Part shown: piece by piece, positions 5,508 to 5,585 of the stretch | How the letters are laid out: each line of letters begins with the position of its first letter | Numbering within the stretch: position 1 is the stretch's first letter | From: Bacteroidales bacterium | GTDB taxonomy: Bacteria; Bacteroidota; Bacteroidia; Bacteroidales; UBA7960 | Length of the DNA: 5,585 nucleotides | Assembly (NCBI GenBank): GCA_003557965.1 | Contig: PWND01000278.1 | Location: forward strand, 1-5,585 | Reading direction: 5' to 3' | Made by a program: the position numbers and the translations under genes | The notes under the pieces: generated by a model | Told to the model about the DNA's origin: nothing | Databases searched by the model: none | What the model saw: only the letters and a program-made list of their open reading frames with translations

Positions 5508-5527
5508 GGACAGGTCAAGCCCTGTCC
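5508..5527. repeat. Short perfect hairpin, REP-like
   Basis: GGACAGG (5508-5514) and CCTGTCC (5521-5527) form a perfect 7-bp, GC-rich stem with loop TCAAGC. The apical GGTCAAGCC is the same 9-mer found at the tip of the hairpin at 4648-4673. There is no T-tract on the + strand, so it is not a classical terminator. Confidence 0.65.
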
Positions 5528-5585
5528 CAAAACCATTTGATTCAACAAAAACAGCATTAATCAGATTATCAACAGCATAGACTAA

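Larger units (their letters stand above)
5281..5585. other. Gene-poor tail with REP-like hairpins
   Basis: No convincing gene is seen. A + strand TTG-started reading frame (5338-5580, 80 codons) runs straight through two hairpins and has no recognisable domain. A - strand frame open from the right edge to a stop at 5481-5483 (34 codons, containing AVFVESNGFGTGLDLSV) could in principle be the tail of a gene beyond the window but is too short to judge. The stretch is less AT-rich than the lipoprotein gene before it. No terminator is evident after the lipoprotein stop. Confidence 0.6.

Noticed and set aside
5338..5580. An 80-codon + strand reading frame starting at TTG
   Set aside because: It has no recognisable domain, no ATG, no promoter or ribosome binding site, low-complexity Ser/Thr/Pro/Lys content, and runs through two hairpins. 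It is probably a chance frame in less AT-rich repeat DNA.
5481..5585. - strand frame open from the right edge (AVFVESNGFGTGLDLSV...), possibly the tail of a gene
   Set aside because: Only 34 codons are visible, which is compatible with chance, and it overlaps the GGACAGG hairpin. It may be real if it continues beyond the window, but cannot be supported here.

Overview
The window looks like ordinary chromosome from a member of the Bacteroidota. The evidence is an AT-rich composition, near absence of Shine-Dalgarno sequences before the starts, several exact matches to the Bacteroidota -7 promoter element TAnnTTTG, and protein families typical of that phylum (a deacetylase beside a FemAB/GNAT-like protein, and a MacB-type permease). 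Genus cannot be told from this sequence. All convincing genes lie on the + strand.

Positions 1-3245 hold four closely packed genes. They are the 3' end of a polysaccharide deacetylase-like gene (cut by the left edge), a FemAB/GNAT-like protein 20 bases later, uracil phosphoribosyltransferase (upp), and a four-helix MacB/FtsX-type ABC permease. The gaps of 20-31 bases suggest co-transcription, although a -7-like element lies just before the permease. The first two genes point to cell-envelope glycan chemistry, upp is pyrimidine salvage, and the permease lacks an adjacent ATPase. The block reads as a loose run of genes rather than one pathway.

Positions 3246-4064 carry a stand-alone NarL/FixJ-type response regulator with its own promoter-like element and a probable intrinsic terminator just past its stop. 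No histidine kinase is in view.

Positions 4065-4869 have no credible gene but are structured. There are two arrays of a degenerate 8-bp repeat (consensus near TTAATTGG), a 12-bp inverted repeat, a 20-bp direct repeat, a nested imperfect palindrome of about 166 bp, and a 10-bp-stem hairpin whose loop can also pair with bases just upstream. This is the most unusual part of the window and looks like a nest of interspersed, probably non-autonomous repeats.

Positions 4870-5280 encode a small probable lipoprotein of unknown function. Positions 5281-5585 are again gene-poor, with two REP-like hairpins. The lipoprotein gene is therefore bracketed by repeat-rich DNA. I found no convincing new multi-gene system; the repeat island is the best candidate for something worth a second look.
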